Positions 36,522-45,349 of a stretch of DNA of 64,000 bases are shown one piece after another. Under the pieces are notes generated by a model that was not told the DNA's origin, made no database searches, and saw nothing but the letters and a program-made list of their open reading frames with translations. The stretch comes from Pseudooceanicola nitratireducens. Lineage in GTDB: Bacteria > Pseudomonadota > Alphaproteobacteria > Rhodobacterales > Rhodobacteraceae. The translations under genes and the position numbers were made by a program. The first letter of the stretch is position 1; each line of letters opens with the position of its first letter. The stretch spans positions 1 through 64,000 of the forward strand of contig NZ_FNZG01000004.1 of the NCBI RefSeq assembly GCF_900109195.1. The letters run 5' to 3'.

Positions 36522-36550
36522 AAGAAATCCGGGGCGTTTCAGCGCCCCGG
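36522..36550. terminator. hairpin between convergent pdxA and ketoacyl synthase gene
   Basis: CCGGGGCG / CGCCCCGG stem. The minus strand then reads ATTTCTTCCC, a weak T-run. It probably serves the minus-strand operon. Confidence 0.6.
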
Positions 36551-36557
36551 AGCAGTC

Positions 36558-37766
36558 CTAGACCTTGCGCAGGGCAAGGACGGCGTTGAGGCCACCAAAG
36601 GCAAAGGCGTTCGACAGGGCGACATCAACCTTGGCTTCGCGCGCCTCGTTCGGGACCACGTCCAGCGCGCATTCGGGATCGGGTTCTTCGTACCCGATGG
36701 TCGGGGCGATGACCCCGTCGCGCAGCGCCATGATACAGGCCAGAAGCTCAACCGCGCCGGTGCCGCCGATCAGGTGGCCGTGCATCGACTTGGTCGAGGA
36801 GATCATCACCTTGTCCGCATGCGGCCCCAGGGCATCGGCCACGGCGGCGCATTCGGTCTTGTCGTTGGCGGCGGTGCCGGTGCCATGGGCGTTGATATAG
36901 CCCACCTCGTCGGCGTTGATGCCCGCGTCCTTCATGGCACCGGAAATCGCCCGAGCCGCGCCCTGTTTGGACGGCATGACGATGTCCGAGGCGTCCGAGG
37001 TCATCGAGAAGCCGGCGATTTCTGCCAGGATCTCGGCGCCGCGTTTCTTGGCGTGTTCGTATTCCTCGAAGACGAAGATGCCGGCGCCTTCGCCCTGCAC
37101 CATGCCGTTGCGGTTCATCGAAAACGGGCGGCAGGCGTCCTTGGACATGACGCGCAGACCTTCCCAGGCCTTCACGCCGCCAAAGCACAGCATGGATTCT
37201 GATCCGCCGGTGACCATCACCGGGGCCATGCCCGTGCGCACCATCTGGAAGGCTTGCGCCATGGCATGGTTCGACGAGGCACAGGCCGAGGCCACGGTGA
37301 ACGTCGGCCCCTTGAGGTTGAATTCCATGCTGACGTGGGATGCCGCGGCATTGTTCATCAGCTTGGGCACCACGAAGGGGTGCACCCGGTTCTTGCCGTC
37401 TTCGTAGACGTGGCGATAGTTCTCATCCAGCGTGGTCATGCCACCGCCGGAATTGCCCAGCACAACGCCCGATTTCGCCGCCAGATCACCGATGAATTCC
37501 AGCCCCGCCTGGGCGATGGCTTCGCGCGCGGCGACCAGCGTGAACTGGGTGAACCGGTCGTACAAGGACATCTGCTGGCGGTTGAAGATGCCCTCGGCCT
37601 CGAAATTCTTGATCTGCCCGCCGATGTTGATGGCAAGCCGTTCAACATCCCGGAACTCAAGCGGGCCGATGCCGCAGCGGCCTTCGCGGAAGGCCTCGAG
37701 CGTTTCGGGAACCGTGTGGCCAAGCGCGTTGATCGTGCCCGCGCCGGTGATAACGACGCGTTTCAC
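36558..37766 (-). CDS. beta-ketoacyl-ACP synthase (KAS II type)
   Basis: The 402-residue condensing enzyme of the FabF/KAS II type has the catalytic triad Cys (VASACASSNHAMA), His (NAHGTGTAANDKTE) and His (MHGHLIGGTGAVELL). It starts with GTG and overlaps the upstream ACP stop by 4 bases (GTGA), so the two are translationally coupled. The pair follows lpxD on the same strand. This looks like a condensing enzyme working with a dedicated ACP near lipid A synthesis, not the house-keeping fabF, which normally sits beside acpP. That reading is inference from order. Confidence 0.9.
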   Translation of the reverse strand: MKRVVITGAGTINALGHTVPETLEAFREGRCGIGPLEFRDVERLAINIGGQIKNFEAEGIFNRQQMSLYDRFTQFTLVAAREAIAQAGLEFIGDLAAKSGVVLGNSGGGMTTLDENYRHVYEDGKNRVHPFVVPKLMNNAAASHVSMEFNLKGPTFTVASACASSNHAMAQAFQMVRTGMAPVMVTGGSESMLCFGGVKAWEGLRVMSKDACRPFSMNRNGMVQGEGAGIFVFEEYEHAKKRGAEILAEIAGFSMTSDASDIVMPSKQGAARAISGAMKDAGINADEVGYINAHGTGTAANDKTECAAVADALGPHADKVMISSTKSMHGHLIGGTGAVELLACIMALRDGVIAPTIGYEEPDPECALDVVPNEAREAKVDVALSNAFAFGGLNAVLALRKV

Positions 37767-38023
37767 GAATGCTGTTCCGCCACCAGCTTCTGGATGCCGG
37801 CCACGATGGCGGCGACCGACGAGATGTCGAAATCGCTTTGATCGGGTTCGTTGGCGTTGAAGGGCACCTGGATGTCGAAGGCCTCTTCGATGGCGAAAAT
37901 GGATTCCACCAGGCCCAGGCTGTCGATGCCAAGATCCTCGAGTGTCTTGTCCATGGTCACGTCAGACGGATCAAGCATGGCCTGGTCGGCGATGATCTCG
38001 ATCACCTTGTTCTGGATGTCCAT
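37763..38023 (-). CDS. acyl carrier protein homologue paired with KAS, near lpxD
   Basis: The 86-residue acidic protein is a PCP/ACP-type four-helix carrier: the phosphopantetheine attachment motif is DLGIDSLGLVE with Ser35, followed by the acidic helix II (ESIFAIEEAF). It is a divergent ACP compared with the usual AcpP. It carries acyl chains to or from the coupled KAS. By analogy with AcpXL clusters of Rhizobiales it may supply acyl chains for lipid A, but its sequence is not clearly AcpXL. It lies 33 bases after lpxD. Confidence 0.88.
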   Translation of the reverse strand: MDIQNKVIEIIADQAMLDPSDVTMDKTLEDLGIDSLGLVESIFAIEEAFDIQVPFNANEPDQSDFDISSVAAIVAGIQKLVAEQHS

Positions 38024-38056
38024 TGCGGGCCTCCCTCGGGGGTTGTTGTCCGGGAT

Positions 38057-39148
38057 TTACTCATTCTCGCCGGACTTGAAAACAGCTTTCTGTAGCGCCG
38101 CGACCTGTTCGAAAAGGCGCGGCAGACGCCGGATCGCCTTGTAGCCGTCCAGGTGCGTGTCCATCTTCACGGCCGGCGATCCCATGATCACGCGGCCCGC
38201 GGGCACCTTGGAAAACACCTTCGAGGCGCCGCCGGCAACGACGTTATCGCCAATAGATGTATTGTCCGTGACACCGACCTGGCCGCCCAGGGTGACGTTG
38301 TTGCCGATCACGGTGGACCCGGCGATGCCGCATTGCGCCGCGAACAGGCAGTCATTGCCGATCCGCACGTTGTGGGCCACGTGGCAGAGGTTGTCGATCT
38401 TGCAGCCGTTGCCGATCTGGGTCGGGCGCACCGTGCCGCTGTCGATGGTGGTGTTTGCGCCCAGTTCGACGTCGTCACCGATGACGACGGCCCCCAGGGA
38501 GTGCAGGCGGATCCAGCTTTGGCCTTCGGCGGTGACCGATTCCCCAAGCGAGGCGCGGGCCTGTTCCACGGCCGATTCCTCGGCCGTGACAAAGCTGTGC
38601 CCGTCGGAACCGACAACGCAGCCGGGGTGCGCGATGAAGCGGTCGCCGATGCGGACCCGCGCCATGATGCGCACGCCGGAATGCAGCAAGGCCCCGGCAC
38701 CGATCCGCGCAGCGGTGCCGATATAGGCCTGCGGCCCGATCACCGAATTGTCGCCAATTACCGCATCTGCGGCCACATAGGCCATTGGCCCGACCGAGAC
38801 GTTGGTGCCCAGACGCGCGCCGGGATCGACGATGGCAGTCGGGTGGATACCGGTGCCATAGCCCTGACCGGGATCGAAGATCGCCGACAGGCCCGCCATG
38901 GCGACACGGGGCCGGGGCACAAGGATCGCGGCCTCGATCTCATAGTCGGTCCAGACGGCATCGGCCCAAAGCATCGCGGCGCGCGCCTTGCCCTGGGACA
39001 GTCCGGCGGCAAAGGCGGGCTTCATCGCCAGGGCAAGCTGATCCGGGCCGGCCTGCGCAGGTTCCGCCGCGCTGGTGATGGTCAGGTCTGTCTTGCCCTC
39101 GGCCCGGGCACCCAGGGCTTTGGCGATCTCTTCGATAGTGTAGGGCAT
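38057..39148 (-). CDS. lpxD: UDP-3-O-(3-hydroxyacyl)glucosamine N-acyltransferase
   Basis: LpxD adds the second 3-hydroxyacyl chain from acyl-ACP in lipid A synthesis. The 363-residue protein has an N-terminal uridine-binding domain (residues ~1-100) and a left-handed beta-helix of hexapeptide repeats (VGPMAYVAADAVIGDNSVIG, IGNGCKIDNLCHVAHNVRIG), with the catalytic His in the CHVAHNV segment. Order on the minus strand is L,D-transpeptidase, lpxD, ACP, KAS, with gaps of 31 and 33 bases. The usual neighbours bamA, fabZ and lpxA are absent. Confidence 0.94.
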   Translation of the reverse strand: MPYTIEEIAKALGARAEGKTDLTITSAAEPAQAGPDQLALAMKPAFAAGLSQGKARAAMLWADAVWTDYEIEAAILVPRPRVAMAGLSAIFDPGQGYGTGIHPTAIVDPGARLGTNVSVGPMAYVAADAVIGDNSVIGPQAYIGTAARIGAGALLHSGVRIMARVRIGDRFIAHPGCVVGSDGHSFVTAEESAVEQARASLGESVTAEGQSWIRLHSLGAVVIGDDVELGANTTIDSGTVRPTQIGNGCKIDNLCHVAHNVRIGNDCLFAAQCGIAGSTVIGNNVTLGGQVGVTDNTSIGDNVVAGGASKVFSKVPAGRVIMGSPAVKMDTHLDGYKAIRRLPRLFEQVAALQKAVFKSGENE

Positions 39149-39179
39149 CGGGGCCTCTCGGACTCAGGTCCGTCCCGGG

Positions 39180-40793
39180 TTATCCCTGAACGCCGGCCAG
39201 TTCCACCCCTTCGCGTGCGAGCGCGTCCCAGATCTGGGCATCGCGCCCATAGACGTCACGGCGATAGGTCATGTGGCCCTTGGGCTGGCTCATCGCGGTG
39301 CGATAGATCAGGTGGACGGGCAGGGGATTGACCAGGTCGACCTTGGTTTCGCGGCCGGTGTTCAGCTTGGACTGGAACAGTCCCTTGGGGTCGTCGCTTT
39401 GCCAGGCCAGCAGCGCATAGGCGAAGTCAAAGGGATCCTGCAGGCGGATGCAGCCGTGGCTGAAGGCGCGGACATCGCGGGCAAACAGGCTTTTGGCCGG
39501 GGTGTCGTGCAGGTAGATGTTGTTGGGGTTCGGGAACATGAACTTCACCAGCCCAAGCGCGTTGCGCGACGAGGGCGGCTGTTTCAGGTCAAAGGGGAAG
39601 TTTTTGGCGCTGTAGGCCGCGAAATCCACCTGCGACCGGTCGACGACACGGCCGCGCCCGTCGATCAGCTTGAGGTGGCTGTTCGATCCGGGGTTGCGTT
39701 TGAACGCGGGCAGATATTCGCGCACGGCGATGGACCGGGGCACGTTCCACGTCGGGTTGATGATCATGTGTTCCATCACGTCCGAGAATTCCGGCGTGCG
39801 GTGCGTGGGGATGTTCTTGCCGATGACCGAGCGGGTTTTGAAATAGACCTTGTCGCCATCCATGATGCGGGCGTGGAAATCGGTCAGGTTCACCAGGATG
39901 TGCCGGTCGCCCAAGTCGCGGTTGATCCAGCGCTCACGCTCCATCGCGACGATGACGGATTTCAACCGATCCTCGGCGGGGACGTTCAGCTCGGCGATGG
40001 TGGCGGTGCCGGCAACACCGTCTTCGGGCAGGCCGTGGTCCATCTGGAACTGCAGCACGGCGCCTTCCATCTCGGCGTCATAGGTGGCGTCGACGCGGCG
40101 GGGCAGGTAGCCCATGGTCATCAGCCGGTTGCGCAGCGCGACGACATCGGCACCGCTGTCACCGGGTTCAAGCTTGCCCGAGCGGATGGCGGGACCAAAG
40201 CCGCCGGCGGCCAGCAGATCCTCAAGCCGGAGCTTTTCGCGCATCAGGCGGGTGTATTCCAGGCTTTGCGGGGCCAGGCTGTTCACGAACCCCATGGGAT
40301 CGGAGGAGGTGATCCCCTGAAGATAGCCTTCGCGATCGCGCAGCGGGACCTTGCGGACGATGCCGCTGTCGATCTTGGCGGGGGTCAGGCGGCCGGTCTG
40401 AAGATCGACGGCAAAGTCCAGGAACAGCTGCGACATGCGCACGTCCAGGCGGCCCAGTTCGGTGCCGGTGCGGGCGGTGCGCATCGCCTCGATCAGGCCG
40501 GGGACATCATAGGCACGGGCGGGCAGGCCATGGTCATTGGCCTTCTCGAGGATCGAGAACAGCGCGCGGCGACGTTCAAGGTGTTCCGGCCCGGTGCCCG
40601 TCCAGATCGGCGCGAAATCCGAAGCGCGGTAGAACCCGGCCAGGTCGCGGTCGATCGCGGCGGCCTCGGCGATGGTCTGTTGCTGCACGGTGACGCGGAT
40701 GGCCACATCCTGCGCCTGAACGCCCCCCGCGGACAGGGTCAGGGCGATCACGGCTGAGGCAGTGAAGGTTCTGGCGCGGGCAGCAATGGTCAT
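39180..40793 (-). CDS. L,D-transpeptidase (YcbB-like)
   Basis: The 537-residue exported enzyme makes 3-3 peptidoglycan cross-links or anchors proteins to murein. It has a signal peptide (TASAVIALTLSAGGVQA), a scaffold domain, a peptidoglycan-binding domain (GDSGADVVALRNRLMTMGYL), and a YkuD catalytic domain with SHGCIRLQDP (catalytic Cys) near residue 450. The start at 40793 has AAGGA 8 bases before it. It is divergent from the DUF882 gene, another murein-type protein, and precedes lpxD. Confidence 0.92.
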   Translation of the reverse strand: MTIAARARTFTASAVIALTLSAGGVQAQDVAIRVTVQQQTIAEAAAIDRDLAGFYRASDFAPIWTGTGPEHLERRRALFSILEKANDHGLPARAYDVPGLIEAMRTARTGTELGRLDVRMSQLFLDFAVDLQTGRLTPAKIDSGIVRKVPLRDREGYLQGITSSDPMGFVNSLAPQSLEYTRLMREKLRLEDLLAAGGFGPAIRSGKLEPGDSGADVVALRNRLMTMGYLPRRVDATYDAEMEGAVLQFQMDHGLPEDGVAGTATIAELNVPAEDRLKSVIVAMERERWINRDLGDRHILVNLTDFHARIMDGDKVYFKTRSVIGKNIPTHRTPEFSDVMEHMIINPTWNVPRSIAVREYLPAFKRNPGSNSHLKLIDGRGRVVDRSQVDFAAYSAKNFPFDLKQPPSSRNALGLVKFMFPNPNNIYLHDTPAKSLFARDVRAFSHGCIRLQDPFDFAYALLAWQSDDPKGLFQSKLNTGRETKVDLVNPLPVHLIYRTAMSQPKGHMTYRRDVYGRDAQIWDALAREGVELAGVQG

Positions 40794-41134
40794 CGGACGA
40801 TCCTTTAGAAATGCGTTGATCAAGCGTGGCGACTTGTCGCTTATTCTGTCTACTCACAAAAGGTTCAGAAATGCTTCTGTTCCAAGGGTGATGCACAGAG
40901 GTGACGCCTTTGGTTCGGCACGGTGGCGAAAAGGCGGCATCGGGTTCCCTGCGATCTGCCTGCCTGTGGATAATTGGCAAGAATCTGCCGAAAACCGCAT
41001 TCGATTAAAAAGCTCGGGATTTGAGTCTTGGGCCATTTCAGGTTGTGTGCCATAAAACGCCTGCATCTGGGGATGAGGTGCAAAAACAGCCGCGTAACAT
41101 CGCGGCACAGGTAGCGACGGGACAGGCGCGAAAC
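40794..41134. other. intergenic region between divergent murein genes
   Basis: About 340 bases with no convincing gene. The sequence is AT-richer from 40840 to 41010 and probably holds both promoters. A single DnaA-box match, TGTGGATAA (40965-40973), is present without a cluster. Confidence 0.55.
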
Positions 41135-41704
41135 ATGGCAATCGAAAGCTCTAAGGGCATTTCGCGGCGCGCACTTTTGGGTGCGTTCGCAGCAAGTGCA
41201 GTGGTAGCAGCCCCTACTTATTCCAAGGCCGCAGGGTTCCTGCGCAACGCGGGCGACATCCGACGGATCCGGATGTACTCCGCACGAACCGGTGAAAAGA
41301 TCGACATGATCTACTGGGTCGAAGGTCACTACATCAAGGACGCGGTGCAGGAAGTGAACCACTTCATGCGGGACTGGCGTAATGATGTGGCGACCTCCAT
41401 GGATCTTCGCACGATCGACATCATGGCCGCATCGCACAACATGCTGGATGTTTCCGAACCCTACATGCTTTTGTCGGGGTATCGGACGCCGCAGACCAAC
41501 GCGATGCTGCGGTCCAAGTCGCGCAACGTGGCGCGCAATTCGCTTCACATGAAGGGCCAGGCAGCCGATCTTCGTCTGTCCTCCCGCTCGGTCAACCAGA
41601 TGGCGCGCGCGGCTTCGGCCTGCCATGCCGGGGGTGTCGGCCGCTACAGCGGGTCGAACTTCGTGCACATGGATTGCGGCCCGGTCCGCAGCTGGGGCGC
41701 CTAA
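41135..41704 (+). CDS. DUF882 (YcbK-like, M15-fold) protein with Tat signal
   Basis: The 189-residue protein has a twin-arginine signal (SRRALLGAFAASAVVAAP), so it is exported folded. The body resembles DUF882/peptidase M15: LLSGYRTPQTNAML, SLHMKGQAADLR and FVHMDCGPVRSWG, which carry the His and Asp residues of a zinc site. E. coli MepK, a member, is a murein endopeptidase that cuts the 3-3 cross-links made by L,D-transpeptidases. A ycbB-like transpeptidase gene divergent to it supports a shared role in murein cross-link turnover. Start 41135 excludes a longer extension. Confidence 0.87.
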   Translation: MAIESSKGISRRALLGAFAASAVVAAPTYSKAAGFLRNAGDIRRIRMYSARTGEKIDMIYWVEGHYIKDAVQEVNHFMRDWRNDVATSMDLRTIDIMAASHNMLDVSEPYMLLSGYRTPQTNAMLRSKSRNVARNSLHMKGQAADLRLSSRSVNQMARAASACHAGGVGRYSGSNFVHMDCGPVRSWGA

Positions 41705-41719
41705 GTCCCAACCTTCTCA

Positions 41720-41745
41720 GGGCCCTGCGGGGCCCGTTTCTTTTT
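41720..41745 (+). terminator. terminator after DUF882 gene
   Basis: GGGCCC-TGCG-GGGCCC hairpin followed by GTTTCTTTTT, 16 bases after the stop. Confidence 0.8.
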
Positions 41746-41801
41746 CCGGGTCGCGCTGACCATCGCCGGTGCAGCCCCGACTCCTTCCTTCAGGACAAAG
41801 A

Positions 41802-41830
41802 AAAACGCCCGCCGGATTGGCGGGCGTTTT
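41802..41830. terminator. terminator of ialB-like gene
   Basis: AAAACGCCCGCC / GGCGGGCGTTTT with a five-base loop, 19 bases beyond the minus-strand stop. A/T runs on both sides allow bidirectional use. Confidence 0.92.
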
Positions 41831-41848
41831 CTGTTCTGGCGCGGCGAT

Positions 41849-42481
41849 TTACTGCGCGGGTGCGGCAGCCTGAAGGCCGTCGAATCCGGCGGTGAAACCG
41901 GCCAGAGACATTTCAAGCACAACGGCCTGGTCCTGGCGTTCAAACGGGAACAGCGTCAGCGTCGCCTTGCTGCCCTTCTTGAACGAGGCCACATCATCCG
42001 GCAGCAGGCCAAGGCGCGCGTAGCAGGCGTTCTTGTCACAGAAGGCATAGCGATAGACCTTGCCCTGACCACCGTCGATGGCGATGCGCAGATCCTTGGC
42101 CAGTGCGGTCCCATGCGGCACCAGGATGGTGGCACCCGCAGCGACCTGACCGCCTTCGGGCAGCTTTTCGATGATCACTTCGGCAACCGGGTTGTTTTCG
42201 GCACCGCGCAGCAGCTGATACAGCTGGCACGGCTCGGTCGCGGGATCGTCCTGCTTGACGCACTGGATCTGCCAGTCGCCCGAGGCTTCGCGGATATAGC
42301 CCTGGCCATTAACCGGACCGTCCGGCGTGCCGGTGTCCAGCACGGGGGCGGCTGCGTCGGAATTCGTTGTCTGGGTTGCCTCGTCGGCGGCGGGTGCGGC
42401 CGGCTGGGTGTCCTGTGCAAATGCCGTACCGGTCATCGCAACAAGGGCGAGCACGGATAGCATGGTTTTCGTCTTGGTCAT
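41849..42481 (-). CDS. invasion-associated locus B (IalB) family protein
   Basis: The 210-residue exported protein has a signal peptide (MLSVLALVAMTGTAFAQ), a Pro/Ala/Thr-rich linker to about residue 60, and the IalB domain: GDWQIQCVKQD, two Cys pairs (EPCQLYQLL; FCDKNACYARLG), and FKKGSKATLTLFPF. The family is widespread in alphaproteobacteria; the name comes from Bartonella invasion, but most members have no known role in virulence. It ends at a strong terminator. Its promoter lies in the complex gap 42482-43001. Confidence 0.88.
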   Translation of the reverse strand: MTKTKTMLSVLALVAMTGTAFAQDTQPAAPAADEATQTTNSDAAAPVLDTGTPDGPVNGQGYIREASGDWQIQCVKQDDPATEPCQLYQLLRGAENNPVAEVIIEKLPEGGQVAAGATILVPHGTALAKDLRIAIDGGQGKVYRYAFCDKNACYARLGLLPDDVASFKKGSKATLTLFPFERQDQAVVLEMSLAGFTAGFDGLQAAAPAQ

Positions 42482-42654
42482 TTCGAACCCATAATTTTGG
42501 TCAACGTCCTGTCGGGCCTAACATCTTGGGCGGGGATTGTCAGGCGGTTTGATGGAATTGTGAGCAGGGATTTATCACGGTGTCGGCAAGGCTTTGCCGA
42601 GGTGACCGAGGGCAAGGGATCTGCAGATCGTCGCCCGTGCAAAGGGTCGTGCAA

Positions 42655-42725
42655 ATAGAAAAAGGGGACCCGAAGATCCCCTTTTCCATTCTCCCTGTCG
42701 GACTGGCCGACTTATGTTTGTGCTA
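42655..42725 (-). ncRNA. candidate small RNA A
   Basis: On the minus strand a possible -35 (TTGACG, complement of 42750-42755) is followed after 17 bases by a weak -10 (TAGCGT). The transcript would hold a small stem (GTCGG...CCGAC) and end in AAAAGGGGA-loop-TCCCCTTTTT. No ORF is associated. This is prediction only. Confidence 0.35.
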
Positions 42726-42841
42726 ACGCTAGGCGGTTTGCAGTGAACCGTCAACAGGCAAAATTCGGGATAAAAGCAGTTTGTTTTCCAGTGACTTGGC
42801 TTGGAATGGCTCTAAATCTGCCGGGTTTCGTGACGCCGGGT

Positions 42842-42890
42842 AAAAAAGGCCGTGCCGGTAAGGGCACGGCCAGTCTGACAGGGAGGAAGT
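42842..42890 (-). ncRNA. candidate small RNA B or terminator with inverted element
   Basis: The minus strand reads a CCTCCCTGTCAGACTGG segment and then a 9-bp perfect stem GGCCGTGCC / GGCACGGCC ending in TTTTTT, a strong terminator. No annotated gene reads into it from the minus strand, because herA is on the plus strand. So a short minus transcript is implied. Confidence 0.4.
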
Positions 42891-43001
42891 TTGTCGCTGA
42901 AAGAGGACATGTACAGCGACGCTTTGATACTGGCAGGCAGAGGTTAAGATTGTATGGTCGGAAGCGAAATTTCCGCAGATCAGGCAAAATCGGGGGCAGG
43001 G

Positions 43002-44564
43002 ATGGACGGACATATCTTCATCGGGGGCGGTGGCGAGGGTTATGGCACCAAGCAGGGATTGAACCTGGAATATGCCAACCGCCACGGGCTGGTGGCGGGC
43101 GCAACCGGCACCGGCAAGACCGTGACGCTGCAGATCATGGCCGAGGGGTTTTCCGCCGCCGGTGTGCCGGTCTTCCTGTCGGACGTCAAAGGCGATCTGT
43201 CGGGGCTGGCTGCTGCGGGCAGCGAAGGGTTCAAGCTGCACGAGGCCTTCACCTCGCGTGCCCAGAAAATAGGCTTTGACGACTATACCTACGAAAAGTT
43301 CCCGGTGCTCTTCTGGGATCTCTTTGGCGATCAGGGCCATCCGGTGCGCACCACCGTGTCCGAGATGGGGCCGCTGCTGCTGTCGCGGCTGATGGATCTG
43401 AGCGAGGCGCAGGAAGGCATCCTGAACATCGCCTTCCGCGTCGCCGACGAAGAGGGCATGGCGCTGCTGGATCTGAAGGATCTTCAGGCGCTTCTGGTCT
43501 GGGTGGGCGAAAACCGCGCCGATCTGGGGCTGCGTTATGGCAATATCTCGACCGCGTCGATCGGGGCGATCCAGCGGCGGCTGCTGGTGCTGGACAACCA
43601 GGGCGGGACCAAGCTGTTCGGAGAACCGGCGCTAGAGCTGTCGGACATGATGCGCACGGACGTGGACGGGCGGGGCATGATCTCGATCCTGGCGGCGGAC
43701 AAGCTGATGGGCTCGCCCCGGCTCTACGCGACCTTCCTGCTGTGGCTTCTGTCCGAGCTGTTCGAGGAACTGCCCGAGGTGGGCGATCCCGAGAAGCCCA
43801 AGCTGGTCTTCTTCTTCGACGAGGCGCATCTGCTGTTCGACGGGGCACCCAAGGCGCTGGTGGACAAGGTGGAACAGGTCGCCCGGCTGATCCGGTCCAA
43901 GGGTGTGGGGGTCTATTTCGTGACCCAGAACCCGGCGGATGTGCCCGATGACATTCTGGGCCAGCTGGGCAACCGGGTGCAGCACGCCCTGCGCGCCTTC
44001 ACCGCGAAGGACCGGAAAGAGCTGCGTATGGCGGCCGAGACCTACCGTGAGAACCCGTGCTTCGACACCGAAGACGCGATCCGCGAGGTCGGCGTGGGCG
44101 AGGCGGTGACCTCATTCCTTGAGAAAAAGGGCGTGCCCGGCGTGGTCGAACGGACGCTGATCCGCCCGCCCTCGTCCCAGCTGGGTCCGCTGGAGGTCTC
44201 GGAGCGGAAGGCGGTGATCAACGCCTCGCCGATTGCGGGGAAATACGAGACGATCCAGGACCGCGAAAGCGCCTATGAGATTCTGACCCGCCGCGCGGCC
44301 GAGGCCGCGAAGGCCGCCGAAGAGGCCGAGGCTGAAGAGGAAGAGCTGGAGGCGGCGCAGCGGGAATATCGCGCGGGACGTCGGTATTCCGGCACGCGGG
44401 TGGCTCGGTCGTCTTCCAAGCCGGTGTCGCGCAGCACGCGGCGGTCGTCGAAGGACGAGACGCTTGGATCGGCGCTTGGTCGCGCGGTGATCAAGGAACT
44501 TGGGGGCACCACGGGGCGCCGGATCGTGCGGGGGATCCTGGGCGGGTTGTTCAAGTCGCGGTAG
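43002..44564 (+). CDS. HerA-like ATPase/helicase (DUF853, YjgR family)
   Basis: The ~520-residue ATPase has Walker [13 protein letters not shown] near residue 38, [12 protein letters not shown], Walker [13 protein letters not shown] and [29 protein letters not shown]. This is the DUF853/YjgR group of HerA-FtsK-type ATPases, usually of unknown function. The C-terminus (~460-536) is a charged Ala/Glu coil followed by a Ser/Arg-rich basic tail. I start at 43002 (GGGGGCAGGG before it); ATG 42954 in frame is the alternative. A repeat element follows the stop. Confidence 0.87.
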   Translation: MDGHIFIGGGGEGYGTKQGLNLEYANRHGLVAGATGTGKTVTLQIMAEGFSAAGVPVFLSDVKGDLSGLAAAGSEGFKLHEAFTSRAQKIGFDDYTYEKFPVLFWDLFGDQGHPVRTTVSEMGPLLLSRLMDLSEAQEGILNIAFRVADEEGMALLDLKDLQALLVWVGENRADLGLRYGNISTASIGAIQRRLLVLDNQGGTKLFGEPALELSDMMRTDVDGRGMISILAADKLMGSPRLYATFLLWLLSELFEELPEVGDPEKPKLVFFFDEAHLLFDGAPKALVDKVEQVARLIRSKGVGVYFVTQNPADVPDDILGQLGNRVQHALRAFTAKDRKELRMAAETYRENPCFDTEDAIREVGVGEAVTSFLEKKGVPGVVERTLIRPPSSQLGPLEVSERKAVINASPIAGKYETIQDRESAYEILTRRAAEAAKAAEEAEAEEEELEAAQREYRAGRRYSGTRVARSSSKPVSRSTRRSSKDETLGSALGRAVIKELGGTTGRRIVRGILGGLFKSR

Positions 44565-44600
44565 GTGAATTCGCCCGCGGCGGGCGGGGACGCTGCCCTG

Positions 44601-44735
44601 TCACGCCAGAGGCGTGCCAAGTAGAAGGTGGGCGAGGGGGCGCTGGTCCGTCACGCCGGAGGCGTGCCACGTAGAAGGAAGCGAGGGGGCGCTGCCCCCT
44701 CGCGCTCCCCCGGGATATTTTCGGCAAGAGGATGT
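44601..44735 (+). repeat. composite intergenic repeat (two 50-bp units plus hairpin and core)
   Basis: Two units of 50-bp period start at 44601 and 44651 (TCACGCC..GGCGTGCC...GTAGAAGG...CGAGGGGGCGCTG). Each contains a CACGCC..GGCGTG hairpin. The second runs into the perfect stem CGAGGGGGC-GCT-GCCCCCTCG and then the core CCCCCGGGATATTTTCGGC and AAGAGGATG. The same structure occurs at 60897-61033. Confidence 0.85.
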
Positions 44736-44764
44736 AAGGGGGGCGCGGTGTTTGAGGCGAGGGC

Positions 44765-45268
44765 TTAGTCGGAGCCGCGGTAGGGTTTGACGTATTGCAT
44801 CGCCATGTCCCAGGGGAAGAAGATCCAGGTGTCCTGGGAGACCTCGGTGATGAAAGTGTCGACCTGCGGGCGGCCTTTGGGTTTTGCATAGACCGTGGCG
44901 AAATGCGCCTTGGGGTATTTCTGACGCACGAGTTCAAGCGTCTTGCCGCTGTCGACGAGGTCGTCGACCACAAGCACGCCGGTGCCGTCGCCCATCATGC
45001 CGGCGTCCGGTTCGTTCAGCACCTGGGCTTCGCCTTGATCCTGGTGGTGGTAGGATTTCACGGAAATCGTGTCGACCATGCGGATGTCGAGCTCGCGGGC
45101 CACGATCATGGCCGGGGCCATGCCGCCGCGCGTGATGGCGACCACGGCCTTCCAGGCCCCATTGTCGGGCCCGTGGCCATCCAGGCGCCAGGCAAGCGCG
45201 CGGCTGTCACGATGGATCTGGTCCCAGCTGACGTGGAAGCCTTTTTCATGGGGCAGAAGGTCCGACAT
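44765..45268 (-). CDS. gpt: xanthine (guanine) phosphoribosyltransferase
   Basis: The 167-residue enzyme salvages xanthine and guanine with PRPP. The PRPP loop is [17 protein letters not shown], and the N-terminal [13 protein letters not shown] and the C-terminal [16 protein letters not shown] match bacterial Gpt. Soluble or membrane-edge protein. It lies upstream of the repeat element and is separated by 82 bases from the LysE-type gene. Confidence 0.92.
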   Translation of the reverse strand: MSDLLPHEKGFHVSWDQIHRDSRALAWRLDGHGPDNGAWKAVVAITRGGMAPAMIVARELDIRMVDTISVKSYHHQDQGEAQVLNEPDAGMMGDGTGVLVVDDLVDSGKTLELVRQKYPKAHFATVYAKPKGRPQVDTFITEVSQDTWIFFPWDMAMQYVKPYRGSD

Positions 45269-45349
45269 GGCGTTTCCTTTTTGACTGCGGTTCGTTGGCG
45301 GTTCGATGGTGGCCGGGTCCCGGCGCGAAGTGATGTGGTCCGGGCCCGG

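Larger units (their letters stand above)
42482..43001. other. intergenic region between ialB-like gene and herA, with RNA-like elements
   Basis: About 520 bases without a convincing protein gene. It contains two terminator-like hairpins (42660-42685 and 42847-42871) and two inverted copies of an 18-base sequence (42691-42708 and 42868-42885), described as separate entries, plus the promoter region of ialB at its left end. Confidence 0.7.

Noticed and set aside
40965-40973. Perfect DnaA box TGTGGATAA as part of a replication origin
   Set aside because: A single box with no cluster, no AT-rich unwinding region and no dnaA or hemE nearby. It is expected by chance.
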